Below, piece after piece: positions 47,146-58,143 of a stretch of 64,000 nt of DNA. The number at the start of each line of letters is the position of its first letter. The stretch's first letter is position 1. Source of the stretch: Saccharum officinarum (Eukaryota; Streptophyta; Magnoliopsida; Poales; Poaceae); NCBI GenBank assembly GCA_020631735.1, contig CM036188.1, positions 12,070,214 through 12,134,213 on the forward strand, in the 5' to 3' direction. The notes beneath the pieces are model-generated. The model was not told the origin of the DNA. It did no database searches and was given only the letters and a program-made list of their open reading frames with translations. The position numbers and the translations under genes were made by a program.

Positions 47146-49168
47146 TGTAAGGTCCGAATGGCTAGAGGGGGGTGAATAGCCTAATTAAAACTTCTACAAG
47201 AATTACTTAACCACAAGTTAGTATAAAAGGTGGCGGAGCAAAATGCACTAGCTCTAACTAATTAAGCAAGCCACCTACACAAGTCTAGTACAAGGCTATC
47301 CACTAAACACTACAACAACAACAAGCTAGATACAAGATGTAAAACGAGAGAAGAGCTTTGAGTGATTATACCGCCGTGTAGAGATGAGAAGTACCAATCA
47401 ATCAATCACACAAGAGAAATCCTCGGGAAGAGAATGACACAAGAATTTATCCCGAGGTTCACTTGCTTCCCGGCAAGCTACTCCTCGTTGTGGCGATGCA
47501 CCCACTTGTCGGTTCGCGAGCTAATCAACTATCAAGAGTTGAGCCCTCGGCGGGCACCGCACAACCGCACACAAGATGGGGATCCTCCAAGCCACGAGCT
47601 CCACTAGAGTATCCAAATTTGCGAACTCCCGCGGGGAAGGATCAAGAACCCCTTACAACACTTGGTGAAGGCTCCAACAATCTCCAATTGCGAGCTCAAT
47701 CACCTCCGCTGCTCTAAGCCGTCTACCGTGTCGGGAAACACGGAAGAGTAACGAGAAATCCGCAGCAACTCGAAGATCAAGTGCCTCTAGAATGCAACTC
47801 TCAAGCAAAGCACTTGAATCTCACTCAATCTCACTCAAGATGTGCAATCAATCAAAGAGATGAGTGGAGGGGTTGTTCTCTAGCTCAAAGGATGTCTCTA
47901 TATCTCAAAAATATGCAAGAGTTTACCTCAAACCCCGGACATCCTCTATTTATAACGAAGGGGTACGCAGCTAGCCGTTACGGACGACGCAGCGAAAATC
48001 GTGCTGACCGGACGCTCCGGTCAGGGTGACCGGACGCGTCCGGTCACTACACGACAACCGTGAACTGTGCGCGTCAGAACTAGCCGTTGCCCTGACCGGA
48101 CGCGCTGAACCGAGTGACCGGACGCGACAGTGCCAGCGTCCGGTCGCGTTCCAGTAAGCTCCCGTTGAGACCGGACGCGTCAGATCACACGTGACCGGAC
48201 GCGCTCAACGAGTGACCGGACGCGACAGTGCCAGCGTCCGGTCGCGTTCCAGTAAGCTCCAGCTACGACCGGACGCGTCCGATCGTACGTGACCGGACGC
48301 GCCGCGCGTCCGATCGTCACTCCGCTTCGCTCTGTGTTCCTGGACGCCTGACCGGACGCTCCGGTCCCGTGAAGGACCGGACGCGCCGGTCGCGCGCTTC
48401 TCTCTTACGCTCAGTTGTACTGACCGGACGCACTGGTCAGGCCAGACCCGCGTCCGGTCACAAACCCTAGAGCTCGCGCTGCGTTGAACTGACCGGACGC
48501 GTCCGGTCAAACCGAGACCGCGTCCGGTGCAGCGTCCGATCGCCGTTTTTCAGTGAAAAATATTTCGGACTTTCGCCACCTTTTCTCGCCTCCGGCGCAA
48601 TAGAAAATAGGCATTTCATTTTCTCAAAAACGCCTGAATCCCAAACCCCTTATTACCGCTCAAACACCACCGCCTTCGCAAATGTGCTAACACCACCAAG
48701 TGTACACCACAAAGTGCATGTGTGTTAGCATTTCACAAACATTTTCCAAGGCGTTATGTTAGTTCTCAACTAGATCCTAATGCATATGCTCAAGACATTG
48801 ATCTAGTGGCACTTGATTCCCGAGCTAACCGTGATTGCCCCTCTTGATAGTCGACTATGTATCCTAAATCCGGTCAATCACTTCTCTACTCAACTTAGAC
48901 CGGCAAAAGGAAAACCCTATGGTTATACCTTTGCCTTGCGCTCTTAGATCTTTCTCCTCCACTTGATCATCAAGTTTATCATATTATGTGCATCTCCACC
49001 ATGATCGTCATTTCATGTCCATGCACCATTTCTTTGTGATCTTGTGGCCACCACTCCTTGCCACGTACACTTTCATCACATGCGTTGCTTATGCCTAACT
49101 CAAAACACTTAACACATGACATTAGCAACTTGGTGTCATTAATTACCAAAACCAAACTTGGGCTTTCA
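47146..49168 (-). repeat. Element B right LTR (5' LTR)
   Basis: 2023 bp, nearly identical to the left LTR. The minus-strand TATA-like sequence TTATAAATAG (47947-47955) would drive element transcription toward lower coordinates. Confidence 0.94.
48003..48545. repeat. CpG-rich CCGGACGCG array in LTR B (right)
   Basis: The counterpart of 39585-40110 with the same order of units; a few CpG to TpG/CpA changes separate the two copies. Confidence 0.88.
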
Positions 49169-49766
49169 ACGCGCTGGTCCAACTGACCGGACGCGCCGGG
49201 AACGACCGGACACGCTGGTCCCGTGAAGGACCGTACGCGCTGGTCGCCTGAGCAGCGCTCAACGAAACAACGACCGGACGCGCTGGTGAACCCAAACCCG
49301 TGAGAGAGGAACCCAAACCCTCTCTACCGCTCAAACTCCACCGTCGTCGCAAACGTGCTAACATCACCAAGTGATCTTGTCATGTGTGAGTGTGTTAGCA
49401 TTTTCACAATAATTTTCCGAGGCGTTATTAGTTCTATCCAAATGCATATGATCATGAAATGCACATCTAGAGGCACTTAGGAGTTCAATAGCCACGTCAT
49501 TCCCCTCTTTATAGTACGGCTATCTATCCTATAATATAACCACACCCACTAGGTGTCTTGGTTACTAAAACACAACCCTTAAGCATATACCTTTGCCTTG
49601 ATCACGTAGGGTCGCGTCCAAATCCAAGTATGGCCATCATGATCACCATATCCATCTTGCCACCAACCTTGGAATGTACTAATCCTCATATGCTACATAC
49701 AACTTAGGCATAGGATTAGTACTTAGGCATTGTCACTAATTACCAACACCAAACATAGGACTTTCA
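49169..49766 (-). repeat. Element A right LTR, segment right of element B
   Basis: Starts with the ACGCG duplication and resumes LTR A at CTGGTCC. Compared with the left LTR it lacks about 290 bp (left LTR 30349-30655), which removes the last part of the CCGGACGCG array; the join reads GCTGGTGAACCCAAACCCG. Ends ATAGGACTTTCA. Confidence 0.88.
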
Positions 49767-49771
49767 CCCAG

Positions 49772-49920
49772 TTTTGCCTCCATGAGCCTCCACCTCTGAC
49801 GATAATATGATACAAAGAAAGTGGCAAGGCAGGGGGGGAGGGTGGGTGGCAATGGCCCAGTTTTGCCTCCATGAGCCTCCACCTCTGACGATAATATGAT
49901 ACAAAGAAAGTGGCAAGGCA
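49772..49920. repeat. Remainder of the 90-bp tandem duplication flanking element A
   Basis: TTTTGCCTCCATGAGCCTCC to AAGTGGCAAGGCA occurs at 49771-49830 and again at 49860-49920; the second copy is preceded by the G-rich block also seen at 29111-29141. Duplication copy 1 has a single unit (about 18750-18840). Confidence 0.85.
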
Positions 49921-50233
49921 GTCCTACTTGTTGCTTTTGCGAATGTGATGAATCCAGCAATCATCTTTTGTTCCAAGTGTGGAGGGGCCAGAGAGAAATG
50001 GGGTCTAATTGCTTGTCTAATAGGTGCTAAAAATACTCCAAATTATACTCATCAATGTTGGCTGTGGTTACGCATATGCCTTCCAAATGATAACTCAATG
50101 CGTGTTCTATTAAATTCAGCTATTTGCTGATCAACTTGGAAGTGTCGAAATAGAGCATGTTTCGATACAAAAAGAATAAAACATCCTCTTGATGTAACCA
50201 CAAAAGCCTGTTTTTTTCTTATATTTTGGGCAG

Positions 50234-50392
50234 GGTAGTTGAGGCCAGGTCTCAAGGAGAAGTGGAGCTAACATAATTCTGCGCACCACCATCCAGATGA
50301 TGATCGCAATGCCACAACGCCCTCCCCTGTGAATCACTGCCATTGAAGAGCTGGCCGAAGAGGAGAAAGGTGGTGCTCATCTGGAGATCTGA
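50234..50392 (+). pseudogene. Frameshifted counterpart of the 19156-19324 exon
   Basis: Same acceptor (ATATTTTGGGCAG) and start VVEARSQGEV, but a 7-base deletion then shifts the frame to an early stop. A TGA corresponding to the copy 1 stop remains at 50390-50392. Confidence 0.45.
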
Positions 50393-50710
50393 TCTTCGAG
50401 ACTAGCTCTAGAACTCTGATGCTGCACTCTGGAACTCTGATGTTTCAACTACTTATCTGCAACTGTTATCTTGATACATGTTGTGTTCACTTTTGTTCAT
50501 GGGATATGTCCGGCTGTGTCCTAAGCAGGTTGGTGACCTGAGGCAGCTGATCCCATCTTGTACTGCTTTCCTTTGTTGCGTAACTCTCTGTCTGGCCTTT
50601 CGATGTACCTATTTTCTGATGTTAATGGAATTCGGGAGAGTTCGCGTTGGAGGTCGTCGTCTCGGTGAGTTCGAGACGCGTTCCGAGAGTACCTTTTGTA
50701 CCACCCCATC

Positions 50711-51161
50711 CAGGGACAGATCTGCAACCCAAGCCTCTAGGACCTAGGCCCTAGTCGTTGGCCCAGTAATGCTACATACCCCATGTAATTTCCAGCCCAA
50801 TAGCAATTCTAGAGTGGTCAGGCCTCATCCATCCGGCTATCCCTGCTAGCAGCGTAGCGCCTGTCCGTCTACGAGCGCGCGGCAGCACCGCACATCCGCA
50901 CGGGAGGAGCCACCACACCGCACGGCCACACGGGAGGAGGCGCCGCAACACCCAGCCAGCCGCAGCTGTGCTGCACGCCGCCGGAGCCCGAAGGTGCCAC
51001 GCAGGGCGCAGGGCGCAGCCGTGCAGGTGTCGTACGCCGCCCGCCGCCGGAGGTTCCACCGGTGCCACACAGGCCGCACTGCCGCAGAGGGCCGCGCCTT
51101 ACAATATTCTTAGCTTGTTATTAGAGGCCCTAGTCTTGAGCAAAAGCGGGATCCGCCACTG
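50711..51161. mobile_element. hAT non-autonomous element in duplication copy 2
   Basis: 451 bp, ends CAGGGACAGATC and, read inward from the right, CAGTGGCGGATCC. Perfect 8-bp duplication ACCCCATC (50703-50710, 51162-51169). Copy 1 has the empty site at about 20260. GC-rich interior with Arg/Ala-rich open frames only. Confidence 0.87.
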
Positions 51162-51742
51162 ACCCCATCCCAACTTATAACTTATGAAGAGCCTCTAAAG
51201 TGAAAGTTATGCAAGCAACCTGAGATCGTCTCTTGTGAAACCATCTAACTTTGTCAATTGGCAGCATGGAATGGGCATAATACAACCTTGTTTCGTAATA
51301 GTTGAAGCCACAGTTACTTGAGGCAAGGAGGTGTTGTAGTTGCAGTCACCTCATGTCTGGTGTCCTTGAATTGCCTTGTGATGGTCTTGCTACTTTTGGT
51401 ATTCTGGACTAGTATATTATTTTGAGTCCAATTAGAGTTATTGTGTTTGTCTCCAATTTTGATCCTAAGCAAATAGGTGGCATACCAAGCCGACACGTCA
51501 TATCATAGTACTGAAATTTTTAGAATGGCTACATGCAGAACACCATTTTTTTGCACTAATTTTGTCACACCCCAATTTTGACAGCCGCAAGAAATACATC
51601 ATTTTTTAGCTCTAATTTTGGCAAAGTGCCAACTTTGGCCATGGTCAATATCTGGTCAAGCCTTTTCATTATATTTTATACATACAGAAACAGGGTTGTA
51701 CTTGTACAAATATAGTAATTATTTAGATTGCCAACAGAAAAC

Positions 51743-53747
51743 TTCCAGAAGTCCAAGTGTTATCAAATCGGGACCTAGTCACTTTTGGAGGTTGTTGGAT
51801 CTTGATTTTCTCAGGGGGTAGACCATAGGAACACAAGACATCCAAGACTTTGTGAATCTGCTCATCACCATCATCACATTTAACTTCAACAATAAGGTCC
51901 TTCAATACAAGGGGATGCTTCCTTAGGTCATAACTTGCTCCTATTTCCACTAATCTCTCGTGTATCTGTCAGAACATGTATGCCAAGTTAATTCATCATA
52001 CATGTTTTACTTTAAATAGACAGGTTATAATACAGAGAATTCATGCACCTCTGGAGGCTCAAACTGAATAATGAGCTTCTCTAGAACCGGTGAGTGCTGG
52101 AGAAAGCATATTAATGCACCAAGGTTATTAGTAATGCACCACTCATTGAGTAACAAAGTTTTTAACTTGCTAAATACATGGCATCGCGTCAAATCCTTCC
52201 TGAAAATGAACTGCATAAAGGAAAATTGAGTAAGAATAACTCAACATATTAACTTGTGCAGTACAAGAAGCATGATGAGGGGGATACAACTGAAGTGAAT
52301 AGGAGCATTCAGTATGTATTTAACATTCAAAACTGATTAGGAAAATGTACTAGAGAAAATGTGCACTCATGACATGATTTTGCCACTGTTATAGCTACAC
52401 AATACATATTTCCCAATGGGTATTCCAGGTTCCAACTAAGAAACAAATGCAAGGACAGAATGGAAGGCGAACAACGACAATTAAGTGCTAAGGGAAAGCA
52501 TACCGGTGCAGTTGCAGCTGTTAACTCCAGATTTGTACAGCTTGACAACCCATGAAGAATAATGCAGTTATTGTTTCCATAGTTGCATCCCCAACATGAC
52601 TTATCCCCACAATCACCAATCTCATACCTACGTTTACAAAAATCATTGCAGTCTCTAAGTCTGACAAATGCCTCCACAAGGATTTTAATTTCGTTATCGC
52701 AAAAATTTCGGTCACCACCAAAATTACTGAATTTCGTGAAATTCGGCCGAAATTTCGCCGAAATTTTTTTAGAGATTTGGACATGAAGTATGTTGTTTGT
52801 AAAAAAGTTTAGATCTAAATAAATATTAGTATGATTTATGACTACACATCTATTGAATAAAAGAATATACAATATAATCAATAGAAAAATACAAATCTAG
52901 AGTTATACATCACATGTATTAGAGTATTACAAAATTTCGAAGTTTTCTTTCGGCCACCACCAAATTACCGAATTTCGTGAAATTCGGCCGAAATTTCGCC
53001 GAAATTTTGAACCCTGCCTACACTAGATATGGCATGCTCACGAGAAATGGAGTATTTCCGTTACAGTCAACTAACAGAAGGAGAATGAGATTCGGAACAG
53101 ATATTTGGGTATGAATTTTCCCAAGGAAACCACATTGCATGATGCTAAGACGCTTTAGTGATGGGGACATGATTCTGTCACAGTAAATGTCACAATAATT
53201 GATCTTCAGGTCCTTTAGAGACACGCAACTTGAGAAATCCAGATCGTGCTGTGTCTTGACCCGGGTAAGCTGAAGTATTGTCAAGTGCTCAAGGGTGATA
53301 AGTCCCTTGGGAAGCAGCCAACGTAGATATTCACCGTGGTTGGTGACAGTGACATAGAGTTTGGCAACTGGGCATGATAAACTGTACCGAATCCAAAGCT
53401 CCAAATACTGCACCGCTTCATTAAAACTGCCACCTTCATAGGAGTTGAGTTCGGCCACATGGAGAGGCAACCGGTTGCGGAAGAACAGCAGGTAGTTGAC
53501 GAACATGTTCAGGGTATACTCACGCCCCAGTACCTCGACGTGGTGGCAGGGGTGATGCGGAGGGCAGGCACCTCCTTCCACAGGTTGCGCCAGTGGCGGG
53601 CAAGCACACACGTCCGCACTGCATCCCTCGATGGAAGGAAGGACAGAAGGTCCAGCAGCAGAGACCTTCCGGGAGCGCACTGAGGCGGTCTGGACTTCCA
53701 TCCAGAGTCTTCCTCTTGCTCCTTGCGGCCTCACTCCCCTGAGACAT
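51743..53747 (-). pseudogene. F-box/LRR/FBD gene, duplication copy 2 (broken)
   Basis: Minus strand: exon 1 52504-53747 (ATG at 53747, MSQGSEAARSKRKTLDGSPD), exon 2 52049-52210 with a good acceptor TTTATGCAG, exon 3 51743-51965. Exons 2 and 3 start and join in phase (FIFRKDL, KLKTLLLNEWC, FEPPE, then IHERLVEIGAS and the FBD segment LIVEVKCDDGDEQIHKVLDV). Lesions against copy 1: a 2-base insertion after LPEGL in the F-box (near 53662), a second 2-base insertion near 53517, a 337-bp transposon in exon 1 (52678-53014), and loss of 4 bases that removes the GTAAGT donor after exon 3. The F-box residues, including the Trp lost in copy 1, are otherwise kept. Pseudogene. Confidence 0.85.
52678..53014. 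mobile_element. hAT-like MITE inserted in F-box exon 1 (copy 2)
   Basis: 337 bp rich in GAAATTTCGGCCGAATTTC palindromes, imperfect inverted ends (AAGGATTTTAATTTCG and AGGGTTCAAAATTTCG). Flanked by TGCCTCCAC / TGCCTACAC (52669-52677, 53015-53023). Copy 1 is empty at 22500-22512. Confidence 0.78.
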
Positions 53748-54049
53748 TCCGTCAAACAGATGGTGGGCGTCTGATCTGAAACAGCAAATATACCAGCTCG
53801 CGTCGCCGCTGCCGCCGAATGCGGGGTAGACGCAGCCCCGTGCAGTTTTTTTAAGAAAGCAGCCCCGTGCAGATAGAGGAGAGTGAGTGTGGATCGACAC
53901 TGAATTGGGCCAAGGCCTGCCTCTTCGACCATGGAATTCAGAAACAATACATGTACGGTTAGTTAAGCCACTCTGGCCCGGCCGGACACCTGCACACTGG
54001 GAGCCTGTCTGACGGTCCTGCTCAGTGGCGGATCCATTAAAAAAAAATT
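53748..54049. other. 5' flank of the copy 2 F-box gene
   Basis: Duplicated sequence matching 23229-23700 with small deletions; the GA microsatellite of copy 1 is missing. No separate gene. Confidence 0.45.
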
Positions 54050-54945
54050 ATCTGTGTAGCCCTAAAAAACGTCTATTTTTCTTCCTTGGTCCTTTTTTTC
54101 CAAACTTATCTATGAGGCCCAAAAACCATATTCACTTATTTATATGGCCTTTCTTAGTTTAACCACTTAATGGTGTTAAGTGAGGGACAAAATGACCATT
54201 GTACTTCTCTGGCAAAAAAAAATGATTGTTTTGCGAAAATGATCATAGATCAGTGAACCTTGCCCATTCAAGTTTAAGTCCTCGACTTCGACAGGTGCTC
54301 GCATTTTTCTAGATTTGTTCCAGGATTTAACGGTGCTATACTTTCAGTGGTAGGCGATGTCCCCGTCCACAACAAGGCATCTATGGTGACTTCGTGAATC
54401 TCGAGATGTGTCGGCTCAGTCTTTCAGAGACGCTAATACGGATAGGGCTTGTATACATGTGTTCATAGGAGGTGAGTGTGCGTGAGTGTTAGCGTTGTAC
54501 TATGATTTTCAAAAAAATGATTATTTCAGATTTAGAGCAATATTGCGCATGGTTTAAAGTTTTTATAATTGCGTAAAATTAAAAATATTTATTTTTTGGA
54601 AAGGAAGTAGCACATAGTAACATACACGGATCCAATACTAGGTTTCATTGTTTCATAATTGCAGCTACCAAACCAATGCAGCTATAAGAACAATCCAGTT
54701 GTAGTTTCAGAATATTGACAAAATGGAAAAAAATCATAGGTACCAATGCAGACAGCGTGACTGCGTGAGGAACAGAAGGGGAGAAAGGAAGCATCGCTTA
54801 CAATGGAAACCCTCACAGTACACCCTCATAGATAAGTGAATATAATTTTCGCGCCTCATAGATACGTTTATAGATAAAAAAAGAGGCCAAGAAAGAAAGA
54901 AAAACATTTTTTTAAGACCAGACAGGTAATTTTCTGAAAAAATAC
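54050..54945. mobile_element. Foldback-type insertion in duplication copy 2
   Basis: Copy 1 runs directly from ATCAAAAAATTATAGGTGAGG at 23700; copy 2 has about 0.9 kb between the same words. Inverted arms of about 70 bp can be paired (left CTTGGTCC...CTTATCTATGAGG, right CCTCATAGATAAG...GGCCAAG). Exact ends and target duplication were not resolved. Confidence 0.55.
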
Positions 54946-55879
54946 AGGTGAGGACGAGTTTTAACAAGAAATTGAACCCAAAGTTATTTGGACCAAATCA
55001 ACCAGCATTCACATATTAAGATCATATAAATTATGACAAAAGAGCTACAGTCACACAAATTACTGCCAAGAAGTGGATGAGCAATAAAACAAGATGTTAC
55101 CTTAACAATCGAGCATCACCCTCCTCTCCTCCCTCCATTAGGCTCATAGTCGTAGCTCCCGCCGAGCCACAGGCCACTCTGTGCCACCATGCCCTCACAG
55201 CGCCAGCCACTCGACCACAGGCCACTGTGGCACCTCGGTGCCGCTCCTACCATGCTGCTCGGTTTCCCTCGCGGTGTCGCGGCGCCGCCCGAACATGGCT
55301 CACTGTATCGCCCTGATGCCGCTCCTGCGGCTGCGCAACTTCTGCTTCTCACATGGACAGTGCCATGGTGGCTGATTGTTGTTGTCTGTCAGTACTCACT
55401 AGTCGCAAGCTAGGGTTGAAGTCGGAAAATGTGAGATGCCTTGGTGCCTTTTTCAAACTATAAGACATTTTAGTTGCATAAATGCTCTCCTCAAAGCATC
55501 CGCCCTGGGCATGCGGAGCCCAATATGCCAACTCCCCTCATGGCTTCTCCACTAAAAAAATGAATGCTGATTCCGATTCCTCTTCGCCCATTGCGGCCTT
55601 CCTCACCGCGCCATGCGACTGCCGTGGCCAACTCCACCACATCGCCCACCCATCACTTACCTTCTCCAGCATGCGGGACGCTCGCCGCGAGTAGCGCAAC
55701 CGCCTGACATTGTCATCTCCACTGCGGGAGACCGCACCCACCTACCCTATCGCCAGGAGACGCGCCGTTGCTCGCCAGGGCCGCGCCGCCGCCCGCCCGC
55801 TAGCATTCCCCCCCCCCCGCGCCACTCCGCACTGACGTCGAGCTCCGCGTCGATAAGCCTCCATTCGTCCAAGCAGCAA

Positions 55880-56330
55880 GTAGATGTTGCGTTTGAAAGC
55901 ATATGTTTCAAGTGTTCAAGATGTTTTAGAGGTATGTTGCAAGTGTTTCATATGTATATTGCAAAAGTAGATCAAGATGTTGCATATGTTGTAATGGTTG
56001 TACACGTTTGTTGCAAGCGTCTGTTCCAAATATTTCGTATGTTTTCCAGACATATGTTGCAATGGTGTGGATGTTGCATATGTTTCACACGCATGTTGTA
56101 AGTGTTATATTTGCATATGTTTTGTAATGTCTTTTAAAGTGTTTTTAGGTGTTTTTGCATGTGTTTTTATCTGTCGTCGGACGTGTGTTGCAAATATTTT
56201 ATCTAATGTTTCAAAAGTAGATCGGGTGTTGCTGCTGGGGACCCACCTGCCGCAGCCGCCTGCTGCAGCTATTATGCTGTCACCGAGCGGGCGTCCGAGC
56301 GGGGAAGTAGAGGGGGCGTGAGCAGTCCAA
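55880..56330 (+). repeat. Dispersed ATGTTGCAAGTGTTTCATATG repeat
   Basis: Fullest copy of the family also seen at 12890-13725 (reversed) and 24190-24440; it ends in CAAAAGTAGATCGGGTGTTG, GGGGACCCACCTG and GAGCGGGCGTCCGAGCGG. Probably a non-autonomous DNA transposon family. Confidence 0.6.
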
Positions 56331-56429
56331 TGCCTGAGGCTTCATATGATGCCTCCCAAACCATTTTCTAAATATTTATTAATCAGTTTTGAAAATCAAA
56401 AGAAGGAAAATTGGACATGCAAGCTACGC

Positions 56430-58140
56430 ATGACGGAGATGCAGATCCTTTACCTTGCAATAAGACACTTTCCATGGCTGAAACTCTGGAGATAACTAAT
56501 CTGGCCGTCTTCATTCAGCCGGAGCAAGCCGATTCCACTATTGGAAAAATGTGATAACCAGCGAGCCCAGAGAACCTAAGAAGGAAAAGAAATTCTTAGA
56601 TCACGAGATAGTGCTAGAAAAGTCCAATGGTAACCGGGAGAGCCTTAGGATCATTACCAAATTTTCTAGGCTCGGAGGGCAAGCCCAAACTCCTGTGGAC
56701 AAGCATAAATCAACCACTAACACTATTGTTCAAAAAGGGTCGACTAGGCCGACTTTAAAAGTCGGCCAAACTAATTTTAATGTTAATGGACAGGAGAAAT
56801 CAGCAAGACTGATTTCCCAAATTGGTCAAGCTAGCTGTAAACAAAAATTGCAGCACACATGTAAAGATGGAGTGTGGATTCCTTACTCATTAATACGTCA
56901 AATTCCTCACCATTGGAGGATGCCTATTGGTTTTGCTCACAATGAGCAATGGTGTGTCCTTCATAACCGATTGGGCTACGACCAATCGAAGCCCCAACAA
57001 GGCAGGATCAATTAAGTCGATTTTGGATAAATTTGCTAATCAGGTCCAACAAAAGGGTAAGACGTCAACAAACAAGTGTATGTCTTGAGGGACAAGGAAG
57101 TTCTCACTAATCCCATAGAAAAAGTCAATGAGCAAATTATCATCAAAATCGGCTCCGTGGATGTTCTAATCAAAGAAAGTGAAGGACCGATTGTCATTGA
57201 CAATCTGGACCAATTTGATGTGGAGAAAATATCAAGGAGCACTGCTGCCAATGATCATGATGCCCAGAGTAGCACATTGGCTCTCAAGAACTTCCAACCA
57301 ACATGGTGCCCTTCAGGATTGTCGAGAACACAAAGGCGCAAACTTCAGTGTGCTCATTTGCAAGAAACTCAGGCAAAAAGGGCTCGCAAAGATGGGGGAA
57401 GAAATCTTCAACAAGGTGGATCCAATTTTTCCTCAATCAAGAAAAAAAGAGATAGTTGTTTGCTCAAAGTTGGCTGAGCCGACTTCCTAGTCGGCTAAGC
57501 AGACTCCACCTGTATGGCCAAGTCGGCCAAGCCAACTCCAAGTTGGCTAAGCCTTCTTGCTGCATCTCTTCTGCCCACTGTGCAAGTCGGCCTAGCAGAC
57601 TCCAAGTCAGCTAAGCCGACTTCCTTGGTTCCAGCAACCGCCAATGCGCCTCCGGTTGATTTGGCGCCTATTTTTGTTGATGTTGTTCCTGTAGGTGATG
57701 AGAGGCCTTCTGGAAATCAAGATGACTTTGCGCCTTAGAGTGGTATTTTTCAGAAGCTAGAAGACTTAGTAAATCACCTCAAGCCCTTGCATGTGAAGGG
57801 TCACATTAACGGCAGACCGGTCAACCACATGTTGGTGAATAGGGCGACGGTGAATCTAATGCCGCATTCACTTTATAAGAGGCTTGGCAGATCTGATGAG
57901 ACCAAGAGGACGGTCAAAGGTGTTGGAAGAGGAAAACCTATTTCAGCCCAGGGATTTGCTTTGATGAAGCTTTCCATCAGGAGCAAAACATTAACAATAT
58001 ATATCATGTGGTTCAATTTTGTAGCAGTATTGTCTTCTTTATGGGACATTATGACGATAACATGTGCATTCGATCATAAGCGGCAGCCAGTGGTGTGCAA
58101 CCTCTATGACTTGGTCAGTAACATCCGGACGTTCGACTTC
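56430..58140 (+). mobile_element. Gypsy (Tat/Retand-like) gag-protease fragment
   Basis: Broken frames in order: 56551-57015, 57076-57477 (with TWCPSGLSRTQRRKLQ, typical of this group) and 57787-58140. The last reads HVKGHINGRPVNHMLVN..TVNLMPHSLYKRLG, matching the retropepsin fold region of Gypsy pol; the catalytic Asp-Ser/Gly-Gly is changed to VNRAT, so it is dead. No RT, integrase or LTR found. Confidence 0.65.
57470..57625. repeat. Short imperfect repeats of AAGTCGGCTAAGCCGACT in Gypsy fragment
   Basis: About six copies of a 15-20 bp partly palindromic word (GTCGGCTAAG / AGTTGGCTAAGCC / AGTCAGCTAAGCCGACT) in what would be the gag hinge; they read as K-S-A-K-P-T motifs. Confidence 0.65.
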
Positions 58141-58143
58141 TTA

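Larger units (their letters stand above)
38722..49168 (-). mobile_element. Copia/Sirevirus element B, nested in element A
   Basis: 10,447 bp, complete structure: two LTRs of 2025 and 2023 bp, a perfect 5-bp ACGCG duplication (38717-38721, 49169-49173), PBS, PPT, an intact gag and a nearly intact pol. The two LTRs differ by about a dozen substitutions by eye, so the insertion is recent on the genome scale. Clade as element A but a different family: gag and LTR are clearly diverged. Confidence 0.95.
29142..49766 (-). mobile_element. Copia/Sirevirus (SIRE/Maximus-like) element A, containing nested element B
   Basis: 20,625 bp in place, about 10.2 kb without B. LTR ends are TG..CA, the 5-bp target duplication is CCCAG (29137-29141, 49767-49771), the PBS matches initiator tRNA-Met and there is a PPT. 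Gag, then protease-integrase-RT-RNase H order (Copia) is read on the minus strand. Assignment to the Sirevirus clade rests on the RT/integrase sequence style, long LTRs and multiple PPT-like motifs. Gag is frameshifted and the 5' LTR is interrupted by B, so A is not autonomous. Confidence 0.93.
27415..55468. repeat. Segmental duplication, copy 2 (expanded by transposons)
   Basis: Collinear with 17740-24205. The extra length is copy-specific insertions: CACTA MITE 28473-29058, nested Sireviruses 29142-49766, hAT 50711-51161, hAT-like 52678-53014 and a foldback at about 54050-54945. Removing these leaves about 5 kb, like copy 1. Homology ends at ATAAGACATTT near 55468. Confidence 0.85.
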
